Counted from the first letter of the stretch, positions 1 through 6,602 are shown. The stretch is DNA of 8,158 bases from Bacteroides sp. UBA939 (GCF_002293435.1 NZ_DBDF01000037.1:1-8158); one strand, 5' to 3'. Notes: generated by a model from the letters alone, not told the origin. Made by a program: numbers and translations.

Positions 1-37
1 ATAAATTCAAAACAGCTTCTAAAATTGAATCTGTGTT

Positions 38-56
38 ATCCGCGTAATCTGCGGAT
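38..56. repeat. short inverted repeat upstream of the dipeptidase gene
   Basis: ATCCGC (38-43) and GCGGAT (51-56) form a 6-bp stem around a 7-nt loop. The surrounding words resemble repeated intergenic words common in Bacteroides genomes (from memory). It could be the tail hairpin of an upstream transcript, but no clean T-run follows. The rest of 1-117 shows no gene and no TAnnTTTG promoter box. Confidence 0.4.
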
Positions 57-117
57 GAAAAGATTAGAGTTTTAACATGTTCTTTTTAAATTAATACACA
101 TAATAAATTAAGTAAGT

Positions 118-1764
118 ATGAAAAGCAAAAGACTGACCCTTTCCATCTTATTCGTAGTAACTGCGGTGGTAAACGCATTTGCTTGTACCAATCTTATTGT
201 GGGCAAGAACGCCTCTACGGATGGATCCACCATTGTTTCCTATTCTGCCGACTCCTACGGGCTTTTCGGTGAGCTGTATCATTATCCGGCAGGCGTGCAT
301 AAGAAAGGTGCACTGTTGGATGTCTATGAATGGGATACCGGTAAATATCTGGGAAAGATTGAACAGGTGCACCAGACGTACAACGTAATCGGTAACACCA
401 ACCAATTCCAGCTTACCATTGCCGAGACTACTTTCGGCGGTCGCCCTGAACTGGTGGATACAACAGGAATCATCGACTACGGAAGCTTGATTTACATTAG
501 TTTGCAACGTTCCCGCACCGCCCGTGAAGCCATCAAAGTAATGACTGACCTTGTACAGGAATACGGCTATTACAGTAGCGGCGAATCTTTCACCATTGCC
601 GATCCGAATGAAATCTGGATAATGGAAATGATAGGCAAAGGCCCCGGCGTACGTGGCGCTGTATGGGTAGCCGTACGTATTCCGGATGATTGTATCTCGG
701 CTCATGCCAACCAGGCGCGTATCCACCAGTTTGATATGAACGACAAGAACAATTGCATGTACTCTTCCGATGTGGTTTCCTTTGCCCGCGAAAAAGGTTA
801 CTTCAATGGAGTAAACAAAGATTTCAGCTTTGCCGACGCTTACGCACCGTTGGATTTCGGTGCACGTCGTTACTGTGAAGCCCGCGTGTGGAGCTACTAT
901 AATATGTTTACCGACCGTGGTAACGAGTTTCTTCCTTATATCGAAGGCAAAACCAACCGGCCTATGCCGCTCTATCTGAAACCGAACCGTAAGATTTCCG
1001 TTCAGGATGTGAAAAACGCCATGCGCGACCATTACGAAGGAACTCCTTTAGACATCAGTAAAGACTTCGGGGCAGGTCCTTATCATACGCCTTATCGTCT
1101 CTCTCCGCTTTCTTTCAAAGTGAATGGCAAGGAATACTTCAACGAACGTCCTATTTCTACCCAGCAATCCGGTTTTGTATTCGTGTCCCAAATGCGTTCC
1201 ACAATGCCCGATGCCATTGGCGGTGTACTTTGGTTTGGTATAGATGATGCTAATATGGCTGTATTTACTCCCGTATATTGCTGTGCGGATAAGGCGCCGG
1301 TATGTTATACCCGTGTAGACGGTGCGGATTATATCACCTTCTCGTGGAACTCCTCTTTCTGGATTTTCAACTGGGTGGCTAATATGGTGTATCCCCGTTA
1401 CGACCTGATGATTGATGATGTGCGCGCCATGCAGACAGAGTTGGAAACTACTTTCAATGATGCCCAGGAAGGCATAGAAGCAGCAGCATCGAAACTCTAC
1501 TCCAAAGACCCTGCCCAGGCAGTGGAATTCCTGACAAACTATACGAATATGACTGCGCAAAGCACGCTCGACACTTGGAAACGCCTTGGCGAGTTTCTCG
1601 TCGTGAAATATAACGATGGGGTAGTGAAACGCGTGAAAGACGGTAAGTTCGAACGTAACAATATAGGTCAGCCTGCCGCTGTAATACGTCCCGGATATCC
1701 TGCGGAATTTCTGGAAGAATACGTAAAGCAAACGGGTGAGCGATATAAAATGCCGCTGAATTAA
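118..1764 (+). CDS. C69-family dipeptidase, exported Ntn hydrolase
   Basis: Predicted peptidase of family C69 (PepD/dipeptidase A type), which cleaves dipeptides and belongs to the N-terminal nucleophile hydrolases. Residues 1-22 form a signal peptide: a basic start (MKSKR), a hydrophobic core, then NAFA before Cys23. The mature protein would begin CTNLIVGKNASTDGSTIVSY, the typical C69 start, in which Cys23 is the expected nucleophile exposed by cleavage. Conserved-looking blocks follow (ESFTIADPNEIWIMEM; SAHANQARI), and the 548 aa length is normal for Bacteroidota members. It probably acts in the periplasm or envelope on peptides for nutrition. The alternative reading of AFAC as a lipobox is weaker, because position -3 is Ala rather than Leu. 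It is followed after 142 bp by the mutase gene on the same strand; a repeat and a separate promoter box between them argue against a tight operon. Confidence 0.9.
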   Translation: MKSKRLTLSILFVVTAVVNAFACTNLIVGKNASTDGSTIVSYSADSYGLFGELYHYPAGVHKKGALLDVYEWDTGKYLGKIEQVHQTYNVIGNTNQFQLTIAETTFGGRPELVDTTGIIDYGSLIYISLQRSRTAREAIKVMTDLVQEYGYYSSGESFTIADPNEIWIMEMIGKGPGVRGAVWVAVRIPDDCISAHANQARIHQFDMNDKNNCMYSSDVVSFAREKGYFNGVNKDFSFADAYAPLDFGARRYCEARVWSYYNMFTDRGNEFLPYIEGKTNRPMPLYLKPNRKISVQDVKNAMRDHYEGTPLDISKDFGAGPYHTPYRLSPLSFKVNGKEYFNERPISTQQSGFVFVSQMRSTMPDAIGGVLWFGIDDANMAVFTPVYCCADKAPVCYTRVDGADYITFSWNSSFWIFNWVANMVYPRYDLMIDDVRAMQTELETTFNDAQEGIEAAASKLYSKDPAQAVEFLTNYTNMTAQSTLDTWKRLGEFLVVKYNDGVVKRVKDGKFERNNIGQPAAVIRPGYPAEFLEEYVKQTGERYKMPLN

Positions 1765-1874
1765 TTTTGAATTATGAATTATGAATTATGAATTATGAAT
1801 TATGAATTTTGAATTGCTATGCAGCATGACTGCGCAGCCATTCATAATTCATAATTCAAAATTCATAATTCAAA
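1765..1874. repeat. heptamer tandem repeat forming a large inverted repeat
   Basis: Five perfect copies of GAATTAT (1769-1803) are followed by a GAATTTT variant (1804-1810) and a partial copy (to 1815). A central hairpin comes next: GCTATGCAG (1816-1824), loop CATGA, CTGCGCAGC (1830-1838). From 1840 to 1874 the same heptamers return in inverted orientation (ATTCATAATTC...), again with one A-rich variant unit. The whole stretch can fold on itself. Similar AATTATG runs occur in intergenic spacers of Bacteroides genomes (from memory). It may be a REP-like element, a transcript-end hairpin between dipeptidase and mutase, or both. Confidence 0.85.
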
Positions 1875-1877
1875 TGA

Positions 1878-1885
1878 TATATTTG
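1878..1885 (+). promoter_or_regulatory. candidate -7 promoter box for the mutase gene
   Basis: TATATTTG matches the Bacteroides -7 consensus TAnnTTTG, 21 bp before the ATG at 1907. The -33 position falls in the heptamer repeat and shows no TTTG, so only half the consensus is present. If used, the 5' leader is very short. Confidence 0.4.
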
Positions 1886-1906
1886 AACTTCTAAAATAAT
1901 AATTGC

Positions 1907-3649
1907 ATGGAAAATAAGGAACTAATTAAACAGGTGACTGAGAAAGCCCTGAAATGGCTTACCCCGGCTTATGACGCCGAAACTCAGGCTGAAGTAAAAC
2001 GCTTGTTGGATAATGAAGATAAAACCGAACTAATAGATTGCTTCTATAAGGATTTGGAATTCGGTACGGGTGGTTTACGCGGTATTATGGGTGCAGGAAC
2101 CAACCGTATGAATATCTACACAGTAGGCGCTGCAACACAGGGTCTTTCCAACTACCTGAATGAATGCTTCAAGGACAAGGAAGAGATTTCCGTAGTGGTA
2201 GGTCATGACTGCCGCAACAACAGCGACAAGTTCGCTAAGATTTCCGCAGACATCTTCTCTGCGAATGGCATCAAGGTCTACTTGTTTGACGATTTACGTC
2301 CTACGCCGGAAGTCTCGTTTGCAATTCGTCACTTTGGTTGCCAAAGCGGTATCAATATCACTGCAAGTCATAACCCAAGAGAGTATAACGGTTATAAAGC
2401 ATATTGGGATGATGGTGCGCAGGTGCTTGCCCCACACGATACCGCTATCATTGACGAAGTAAACAAGGTAACTGTTGAGAATATCAAATTCAACGGCAAC
2501 CAAGCCTTGATTCGGATTATCGGCGAAGATGTCGACAAAATCTATCTGGATAAGGTTCATTCTATTTCTATTGACCCGGAAGTAATTAAGCGTCAGAAAA
2601 ACCTTAATATCGTTTACACCCCTCTTCATGGTGCAGGCCGCGCACTGATTCCTGCTTCTTTAAAAGAATGGGGCTTTGAGAATGTGAACTGCGTACCCGA
2701 ACAGATGGTGAAGGACGGCAATTTCCCGACCGTGGTATCTCCCAATCCTGAAAATGCCGAAGCGCTTTCTATGGCAATCGCACTGGCAAAGAAGATGGAT
2801 GCCGATATCGTAATGGCGAGTGACCCGGATGCCGACCGTGTAGGTATGGCTTGTAAGGACGATAAGGGCGCGTGGGTGCTTATCAACGGTAATCAGACTT
2901 GTTTGATATTCCTGTACTATATCATCAAGAACCGGATTGCAATGGGAAAGATGCAACCCAATGACTACATCGTAAAGACCATTGTAACTACCGAACTGAT
3001 CAAAGCTGTAGCAGACAGGAACAAGATTGAAATGCGCGACTGCTATACCGGATTTAAGTGGATTGCCCGTGAAATTCGTTTGAGCGAAGGCAAGCAGCAG
3101 TACATTGGTGGCGGTGAAGAAAGCTACGGTTTCCTGGCAGAAGACTTTGTTCGCGATAAAGATGCTGTTTCGGCTTGTTCGCTGTTGGCGGAGATTTGTG
3201 CATGGGCAAAAGATCAGAAGAAGACGCTGTACGACGTGTTGATGGACATCTACGTAGAATACGGCTATTCTAAAGAAACAACAGTGAATGTAGTGAAGCC
3301 CGGTAAGAGCGGCGCCGACGAAATCAAAGCGATGATGGATAATTTCCGCGCTAACCCGCCGAAAGAAATCGGCGGCTCGGCAGTTTGCCTGATTAAGGAT
3401 TACGAGACGCTGGAAACTACGGACCACAAAGGGAACGTAACCGCTTTGGATATGCCGGAATCTTCGAATGTTCTGCAGTATTTCACGGAAGACGGTACCA
3501 AGATTTCTGTCCGTCCATCGGGTACTGAACCGAAGATCAAGTTCTACATCGAAGTGAAAGGCGAAATGGGTTGCCCGAAGTGTTATACTGCTGCTGATGC
3601 TGAAGCCGAGGAAAAAGTAGTTATGGTACGCAAGTCGCTCGGTATCTGA
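1907..3649 (+). CDS. phosphoglucomutase / phosphomannomutase (alpha-D-phosphohexomutase)
   Basis: Cytoplasmic alpha-D-phosphohexomutase that interconverts sugar 1- and 6-phosphates, feeding glycogen, nucleotide-sugar and capsule synthesis. All four family landmarks are present: the phosphoserine loop TASHNP with catalytic Ser154 (152-157), the metal loop DPDADR (306-311), the sugar-binding loop GEESYG (403-408), and the phosphate loop RPSGTEPKIKFY (536-547). The N-terminal EFGTGGLRGIMG (51-62) is typical of the long Bacteroidota/Firmicutes phosphoglucomutase subgroup, and 580 aa is normal for it. Glucose versus mannose preference cannot be settled from sequence alone; GEESYG rather than GEMSGH favours the PGM2-like class. 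The ATG at 1907 is the natural start, with the acidic-basic N-terminus MENKELIKQV and a -7 box just upstream. The gene converges on the Nudix gene across a hairpin terminator. Confidence 0.93.
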   Translation: MENKELIKQVTEKALKWLTPAYDAETQAEVKRLLDNEDKTELIDCFYKDLEFGTGGLRGIMGAGTNRMNIYTVGAATQGLSNYLNECFKDKEEISVVVGHDCRNNSDKFAKISADIFSANGIKVYLFDDLRPTPEVSFAIRHFGCQSGINITASHNPREYNGYKAYWDDGAQVLAPHDTAIIDEVNKVTVENIKFNGNQALIRIIGEDVDKIYLDKVHSISIDPEVIKRQKNLNIVYTPLHGAGRALIPASLKEWGFENVNCVPEQMVKDGNFPTVVSPNPENAEALSMAIALAKKMDADIVMASDPDADRVGMACKDDKGAWVLINGNQTCLIFLYYIIKNRIAMGKMQPNDYIVKTIVTTELIKAVADRNKIEMRDCYTGFKWIAREIRLSEGKQQYIGGGEESYGFLAEDFVRDKDAVSACSLLAEICAWAKDQKKTLYDVLMDIYVEYGYSKETTVNVVKPGKSGADEIKAMMDNFRANPPKEIGGSAVCLIKDYETLETTDHKGNVTALDMPESSNVLQYFTEDGTKISVRPSGTEPKIKFYIEVKGEMGCPKCYTAADAEAEEKVVMVRKSLGI

Positions 3650-3699
3650 GAAATATAAGAAACTGTTATCAGGCAGGAAGAAATAAAACTGTTTAAAGA

Positions 3700-3724
3700 A
3701 AGTGGGGCGTCAAAAGCCCCACTT
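3700..3724. terminator. bidirectional hairpin terminator between convergent genes
   Basis: AAGTGGGGC (3700-3708) and GCCCCACTT (3716-3724) form a perfect 9-bp GC-rich stem with a 7-nt loop. It is the only strong hairpin in the 89-bp gap between the mutase stop and the Nudix gene stop. T-rich sequence follows on the plus strand (TTATATGTGTTTT), and on the minus strand TTTAAACAG then TTTTATTTC follows, so it could end both transcripts. Confidence 0.8.
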
Positions 3725-3738
3725 CCATTATATGTGTT

Positions 3739-4542
3739 TTAGTTATCTATCCACCAGTCTATCATCTTCCGGGCTATGCTTAACTTCCGTGGTATTTCCG
3801 GAAGGTTCTTTTTGGAATAAAAAGCGCCGGCACTGATTTCCTCTTCCTGTAATTTGATTTCCCCACTTTCATAGTCGGCAATGAATCCTGCCATTAATCC
3901 ACTGGGGTAAGGCCAGGGCTGATTTCCGAAATAGGTAATATTCTTCACTTTCAGTCCGGTTTCTTCCATCACCTCACGCTGTACGCACTGTTCCAGTGTT
4001 TCTCCGGGTTCAAGGAAACCGGCTACAAGACCATAGAATGTTCCGCGGAAATTACGGCCGCGTACCAAAAGAATTTCTTCTCTCCGGCGTATTAAAACAA
4101 TAATCGCCGTGGCAATGTGTGGGTATATTTCATAACCGCAAGAAGGACACTTCTTCATGATAGGTTCTTTCTGCTCCGTAGGTGTGCCGCATGAAGGACA
4201 AAAACGACTATGCTGATCCCAATATAGTATCTGATATGCTTTTCCGGCTGCTTTGTATTCTTCCGGCGTGATGTATTCGTAGGAGTCTCTCAAGCCGATC
4301 ATCATCCATTCTTCTGTTTCTGTGATAAGTTGTTCCACTGCGAATGTTCGTACTGTCACCTCACTGGGCAGAAGAACTTCATGTACCGTATCTCCGGTAG
4401 CAGGTTTTACCGGAAGAATGTCCGTATCATAAGGCACACAATATTTAACTTCTCCTTTTTCTGTTATCTCCCTTTTTAGCAACAGTTGGTCTTTGAAGAA
4501 GACAAACCACTGCTCAGGAACTTGCTTTTCTGTATCTTCCAT
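3739..4542 (-). CDS. nudC: NudC-type NAD(H) pyrophosphatase (Nudix hydrolase)
   Basis: Predicted NADH pyrophosphatase, which cleaves NAD(H) to NMN(H) and AMP; NudC enzymes also remove NAD caps from RNA. An N-terminal domain (1-110) precedes a four-cysteine zinc ribbon (Cys115, Cys118, Cys132, Cys135; CPSCG twice). The Nudix domain carries a perfect box, GX5EX7REUXEEXGU, at residues 175-197, with REVMEETGL holding the metal-binding glutamates. The NudC signature QPWPYPS (208-214), which separates this subfamily from other Nudix enzymes, follows at the usual distance. At 267 aa it is close to E. coli NudC (257 aa). The start at 4542 gives MEDTEKQVPEQW. A 173-bp MITE ends 30 bp upstream of this start, so the promoter must lie inside or beyond that insertion; no TAnnTTTG box was found in the gap. 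Convergent with the mutase gene. Confidence 0.93.
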   Translation of the reverse strand: MEDTEKQVPEQWFVFFKDQLLLKREITEKGEVKYCVPYDTDILPVKPATGDTVHEVLLPSEVTVRTFAVEQLITETEEWMMIGLRDSYEYITPEEYKAAGKAYQILYWDQHSRFCPSCGTPTEQKEPIMKKCPSCGYEIYPHIATAIIVLIRRREEILLVRGRNFRGTFYGLVAGFLEPGETLEQCVQREVMEETGLKVKNITYFGNQPWPYPSGLMAGFIADYESGEIKLQEEEISAGAFYSKKNLPEIPRKLSIARKMIDWWIDN

Positions 4543-4572
4543 TGTTTTTGTAGTTACTAATCATTGTAGTTA

Positions 4573-4745
4573 GAGCCTGTTTAAATTTCCCCAAAAAGTT
4601 TTTTATTCAGCTTATTTTGAGTTTATTTTCGAGGATGTTTTCCTCTTTTTATGAAGAGCATAGCGGGCTATGTGACGAATGATAAGAGGAAAACATCCTC
4701 GAAAATAACTCTCAAAACAACGCTGAGCAAAATTTAAACAGGCTC
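4573..4745. mobile_element. 173-bp MITE-like hairpin element with TTA target duplication
   Basis: Perfect 16-bp terminal inverted repeats GAGCCTGTTTAAATTT (4573-4588) and its complement (4730-4745) are flanked on both sides by TTA (4570-4572, 4746-4748). Inside, a second 25-bp perfect inverted pair (4623-4647 and 4684-4708) closes on a central CATAGC-GG-GCTATG hairpin (4660-4673 region). The element therefore folds almost end to end. It has no open reading frame. A 3-bp TNA target and GAGCCTG-type ends fit mobilisation by an IS5-family (IS1031-like) transposase, which is inference. It lies between the HU gene end and the nudC start. Confidence 0.85.
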
Positions 4746-4779
4746 TTAATATGGCTTATTTTCGTATTACACACGTGCT

Positions 4780-4793
4780 CATACGCGCGTATG
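4780..4793. repeat. 14-bp perfect palindrome after the HU gene
   Basis: CATACGCGCGTATG is identical to its own reverse complement and sits 12 bp past the HU-like gene stop. It could cap that transcript as a small hairpin or be a protein site. No T-run follows on the minus strand, so it is not called a terminator. Confidence 0.5.
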
Positions 4794-4804
4794 CAGAATT
4801 TATT

Positions 4805-5434
4805 TTAATGAAGTCTATTCGTTTTATTTTGTATATAAACCACCGATCTTCCTGTTCCTCGGCAACGCAAGAAGCCTTGTTGAATGAGACTGTTTAACTC
4901 ATTCATGGCAGCGTATGGTGTCAGTTTAGTAAGTTGGATATATTCCTTTCGGGTGATACAGGCGTTCTTTTCCAGGAAAGCTATAAGTATTTCTTTCCGC
5001 TCCTCTACGGTCGATGTCACTCTTTTCGACTTCTTTAAGGGTGAATGTACGCGTTCCAGAGTCATCTCGTGCATCATCCTCTTTCGGAACGTACTACTGA
5101 TGCGCAGGTGTACATTCTGAAATACGACGGATTCCGCTCTGATTTTCTGTTTATCATCATCTGTATCTTTCAGGCATTTCACTGAGGTACTGAGAAATCC
5201 CAATTCTCCCAATTCTACTATATTCCCATCAGCCAGCAATTCTCCCAATTCATCAATGAGAATATCCAGTGAAGCCCCCAAGATATTTTTAGAGAAATGA
5301 TGGAATCTTGCTGCTTGTTCAATGAACTCCTCTTTGGTATATGTCTTTTTGGGATAGATACGGGCATGGAGTGCTCTCTTACCTTCTTTTCCCTGTGATG
5401 AAGGTGTTTCATAAAAGTCGTAGTGTGCGCTCAT
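4805..5434 (-). CDS. HU-like DNA-binding protein with C-terminal winged-helix-like domain
   Basis: Residues about 20-125 look like the Bacteroidota HU-related fold: a basic ARIYPKKTYTKEEFIEQAA start, a helical dimerisation stretch (FSKNILGASLDILIDELGELLADGNIVELGELGFLSTSV, with the typical LADGxIVxLGxxG turn), and a strand pair ending VHLRISSTFRKRM. HU-related proteins in this phylum are usually about 120-160 aa. This 209-aa protein has an extra region (about 140-205: EERKEILIAFLEKN, ITRKEYIQLTKLTPYAAMNELNSLIQQGFL, RSVVYIQ) that reads as a winged helix. The role is probably nucleoid organisation or local transcription control; no target is visible. The start at 5434 (MSAHYDFYETP) is the first ATG in the frame. 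The long upstream region carries a candidate minus-strand -7 box (5650-5657) and a three-dyad array (5572-5631), which may be its own control region. Confidence 0.75.
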   Translation of the reverse strand: MSAHYDFYETPSSQGKEGKRALHARIYPKKTYTKEEFIEQAARFHHFSKNILGASLDILIDELGELLADGNIVELGELGFLSTSVKCLKDTDDDKQKIRAESVVFQNVHLRISSTFRKRMMHEMTLERVHSPLKKSKRVTSTVEERKEILIAFLEKNACITRKEYIQLTKLTPYAAMNELNSLIQQGFLRCRGTGRSVVYIQNKTNRLH

Positions 5435-5570
5435 TCAATTTTTTGATTATAGTTTAATTTATTGCTTTTGATACTTTTAATATGTGTTTTCTATAGATTT
5501 AGTCCCACTGTTTCAAGAAACTAATTCTGTAACTGCATAAATTTATTTGTTTTATAGTTGTCTTTTATTC

Positions 5571-5636
5571 ATTCGACATCTGTCGCATAATTATTCGACA
5601 GATATCGCATAATCATTCGACGTATGTCGAACGAAA
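5571..5636. promoter_or_regulatory. three 16-bp dyads on a 22-bp pitch (operator or binding array)
   Basis: TTCGACATCTGTCGCA (5572-5587), TTCGACAGATATCGCA (5594-5609) and TTCGACGTATGTCGAA (5616-5631) are each dyads with 6-bp half sites and a 4-bp spacer. Start-to-start distance is exactly 22 bp both times, about two helical turns. The first two units also share the tail TAAT. The array lies upstream of the HU-like gene and just downstream, in the minus direction, of a candidate -7 box, where a bound protein would block transcription. The cognate protein is unknown. Confidence 0.8.
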
Positions 5637-5649
5637 AGATTTTAGGCAA

Positions 5650-5657
5650 CAAAGATA
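5650..5657 (-). promoter_or_regulatory. candidate minus-strand -7 box upstream of the dyad array
   Basis: Reads TATCTTTG on the minus strand, matching TAnnTTTG. No clear TTTG is present at -33. If active it would start an RNA crossing the three dyads into the HU-like gene, with a leader of about 210 nt. Between 5435 and 5570 only AT-rich sequence is seen, with no better promoter. Confidence 0.35.
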
Positions 5658-5700
5658 TAATTTATAGGGATATAGAAAATAGCTTTTGAGGAATATTTCT

Positions 5701-5813
5701 TTAAATTGTGTAAGGATTGTATAACTTTTGAAGGATAACGGTTACATTCTCCAAGCAGGCACATAAGTGCTTGGTAAGTTCATCTTTTGCATTAGCCGGC
5801 TTTTTTTGAGCAT
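5701..5813 (-). pseudogene. small ORF remnant, probably frameshifted at an A7 run
   Basis: On the minus strand an ATG at 5813 follows a good Shine-Dalgarno (GGAG, about 8 nt upstream) and reads MLKK into a run of seven A (5801-5807). As written the frame continues SRLMQKMNLPSTYVPAWRM and stops at 5742. If one A is added, or ribosomes slip -1 in the run, it reads MLKKKPANAKDELTKHLCAC and on to a stop at 5701, giving a 37-aa product more like a real helical protein. The uninterrupted zero frame can also start at 5888, 6 nt after the stop of the next gene upstream. The product is unrecognised. It would be the last cistron of the minus-strand phage-like operon. Which frame, if any, is used is uncertain. 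Confidence 0.3.
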
Positions 5814-5894
5814 TCTATCTCCAAAATCATATCCGAATGAACCGTTCTTTATTGATTTGAGAGATGCCCTCGTGATTTGCGAGAGCATAGCCGG

Positions 5895-6047
5895 TTAATC
5901 TAAAATAAAATCATTGGTATTCTGAATACTTGCTACTCCTTCTAATAGCTCTATTTTTGTCGAAGTAACAATCACAGTTACGTGAGGATGATATTCCTCA
6001 TTAATCAATTTGATAAGAGGTTCAGCAGCTTTTCTTAATTTACTCAT
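5895..6047 (-). CDS. small conserved-looking protein of the phage-like operon
   Basis: A 50-aa product, MSKLRKAAEPLIKLINEEYH then PHVTVIVTSTKIELLEG, ending NDFILD. The pattern of a short helix, HPHxTVIVT strand and ELLEG turn matches a small protein of unknown function I recall near early regions of Bacteroidota prophages and integrative elements; this is memory, not a search. The chosen ATG (6047) has AAGGA 7-8 nt upstream. An ATG at 6089 in the same frame also has a purine-rich site (AAGGAAAAG) and would add 14 residues, MHSKKELLEEKGKK, which look like translated ribosome-binding sequence. It lies downstream of the broken helix-turn-helix gene on the same strand, probably sharing the promoter at 6630-6661. 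Confidence 0.6.
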   Translation of the reverse strand: MSKLRKAAEPLIKLINEEYHPHVTVIVTSTKIELLEGVASIQNTNDFILD

Positions 6048-6138
6048 TTTTTTTCCTTTTTCCTCTAATAATTCTTTCTTTGAATGCATATTCTTTTCCT
6101 TTCTTATCTTCTTTCTTTTGGTTTATAATGCTACCATA

Positions 6139-6567
6139 TCACCCCACTATCGCCGTTTTATACGGATTCTCTGTCTCTTCAAACAACTTACCGCCATGGT
6201 TCAACGCCCATGCACGTATCAGTAACGCCAAGGGCGTTTGCGTCTGAAATTTCAGTGCTGCATATACCGTCACCGTAGATACGCCTTTTATTTCGGCTAT
6301 TTCCTTGACTTTCTCTTTGTCCAGCTTGATGTACTTTCCTTTTTTAGGTTCTTCGTCACTTTAGGTGCAACTTTAGGTGAATATTGGGAGACATTTTGCA
6401 ATACAGTTCCCTTTCTGATATACTGGTTGCAAGATTCTCCTCTACTATAATTTTAATGGTGATCGCGTAAAAAACAGAAGATGTAATTTCTTCTAAAACC
6501 ACGATGAATAAAGAGTTTGAAGCAAATTGCTTGCACCTAAAGTGACGAAGAACCCTTTTTTAGTCAT
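6139..6567 (-). pseudogene. 70-aa helix-turn-helix protein gene split by a MITE
   Basis: The minus strand starts ATG ACT AAA AAA GG at 6567, then runs into the 208-bp element at 6347-6554. The rest of the gene continues from 6346 down to the TGA at 6139. Removing the element and one copy of the 8-bp target duplication leaves exactly 213 nt, an intact 70-codon frame: MTKKGKYIKLDKEKVKEIAE, IKGVSTVTVYAALKFQTQTP, LALLIRAWALNHGGKLFEET, ENPYKTAIVG. The middle reads as a helix-turn-helix (EIAEIKGVSTVTVYAAL). Its position opposite a repressor suggests an early regulator (Cro/Ner-like), which is inference. As the sequence stands, translation from 6567 enters the element and stops after 24 codons. In the downstream part a TAA lies just inside the element with no in-frame ATG after it, so the gene is dead. 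Confidence 0.8.
6347..6554. mobile_element. 208-bp ISL3-like MITE inserted in the helix-turn-helix gene
   Basis: Perfect 24-bp inverted repeats, starting GGTTCTTCGTCACTTTAGGT, lie at 6347-6370 and 6531-6554. Both sides carry CTTTTTTA (6339-6346 and 6555-6562), an 8-bp target duplication. Ends beginning GG plus 8-bp AT-rich duplications are the habits of the ISL3 family, so a transposase of that family probably moved it (inference). The interior has no substantial frame and no transposase; CTTTAGGTG is repeated next to the left end. Confidence 0.9.
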
Positions 6568-6571
6568 ACTC

Positions 6572-6602
6572 TTTGATTTATTAATTAGTATTTCTAACTT
6601 TG
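6572..6602 (+). promoter_or_regulatory. consensus promoter reading toward the repressor gene
   Basis: TTTG (6572-6575), 19 bp, then TAACTTTG (6595-6602) is a full Bacteroides -33/-7 match on the plus strand. Transcription would begin near 6608, giving a leader of roughly 75 nt before the repressor ATG at 6686 and crossing the opposing promoter and its repeats. Confidence 0.7.

Noticed and set aside
148..1731. Long minus-strand open frames (148-1032 and 1048-1731) under the dipeptidase gene
   Set aside because: They lie antisense to a convincing C69 peptidase with a signal peptide and catalytic Cys; their translations show no domain pattern. Shadows of codon bias.
2205..3427. Minus- and plus-strand open frames within the mutase gene
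   Set aside because: The mutase frame has all four catalytic loops. The others have no recognisable motifs and no start signals.
5571..5636. CRISPR array
   Set aside because: Three units with a 22-bp period and only 6 bp between dyads leave no room for spacers, and there are no cas genes.
5571..5636. Mu-type left end (22-bp transposase sites) of the prophage
   Set aside because: In Mu the early genes run away from the end sites; here the minus-strand small genes run toward the array. Not excluded after rearrangement, but unsupported.
5751..5774. Hairpin CCAAGCA...TGCTTGG as a terminator
   Set aside because: No T-run follows on either strand, and it overlaps a possible small coding remnant.
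5866..5888. Hairpin ATGCCCTCG...CGAGAGCAT as a regulatory structure
   Set aside because: One mismatch, no T-run, and it overlaps an open minus-strand frame; not convincing on its own.
6010..6450. Plus-strand open frames 6010-6225 and 6238-6450
   Set aside because: They are antisense to the small minus-strand genes; the second runs from the broken helix-turn-helix gene straight into the inserted element, which no real gene would do.
6347..6554. Invertible promoter (phase-variation) segment
   Set aside because: The inverted repeats are flanked by exact 8-bp direct repeats and the interrupted frame is restored by removal, which fits transposition. No invertase gene or outward consensus promoter is present.
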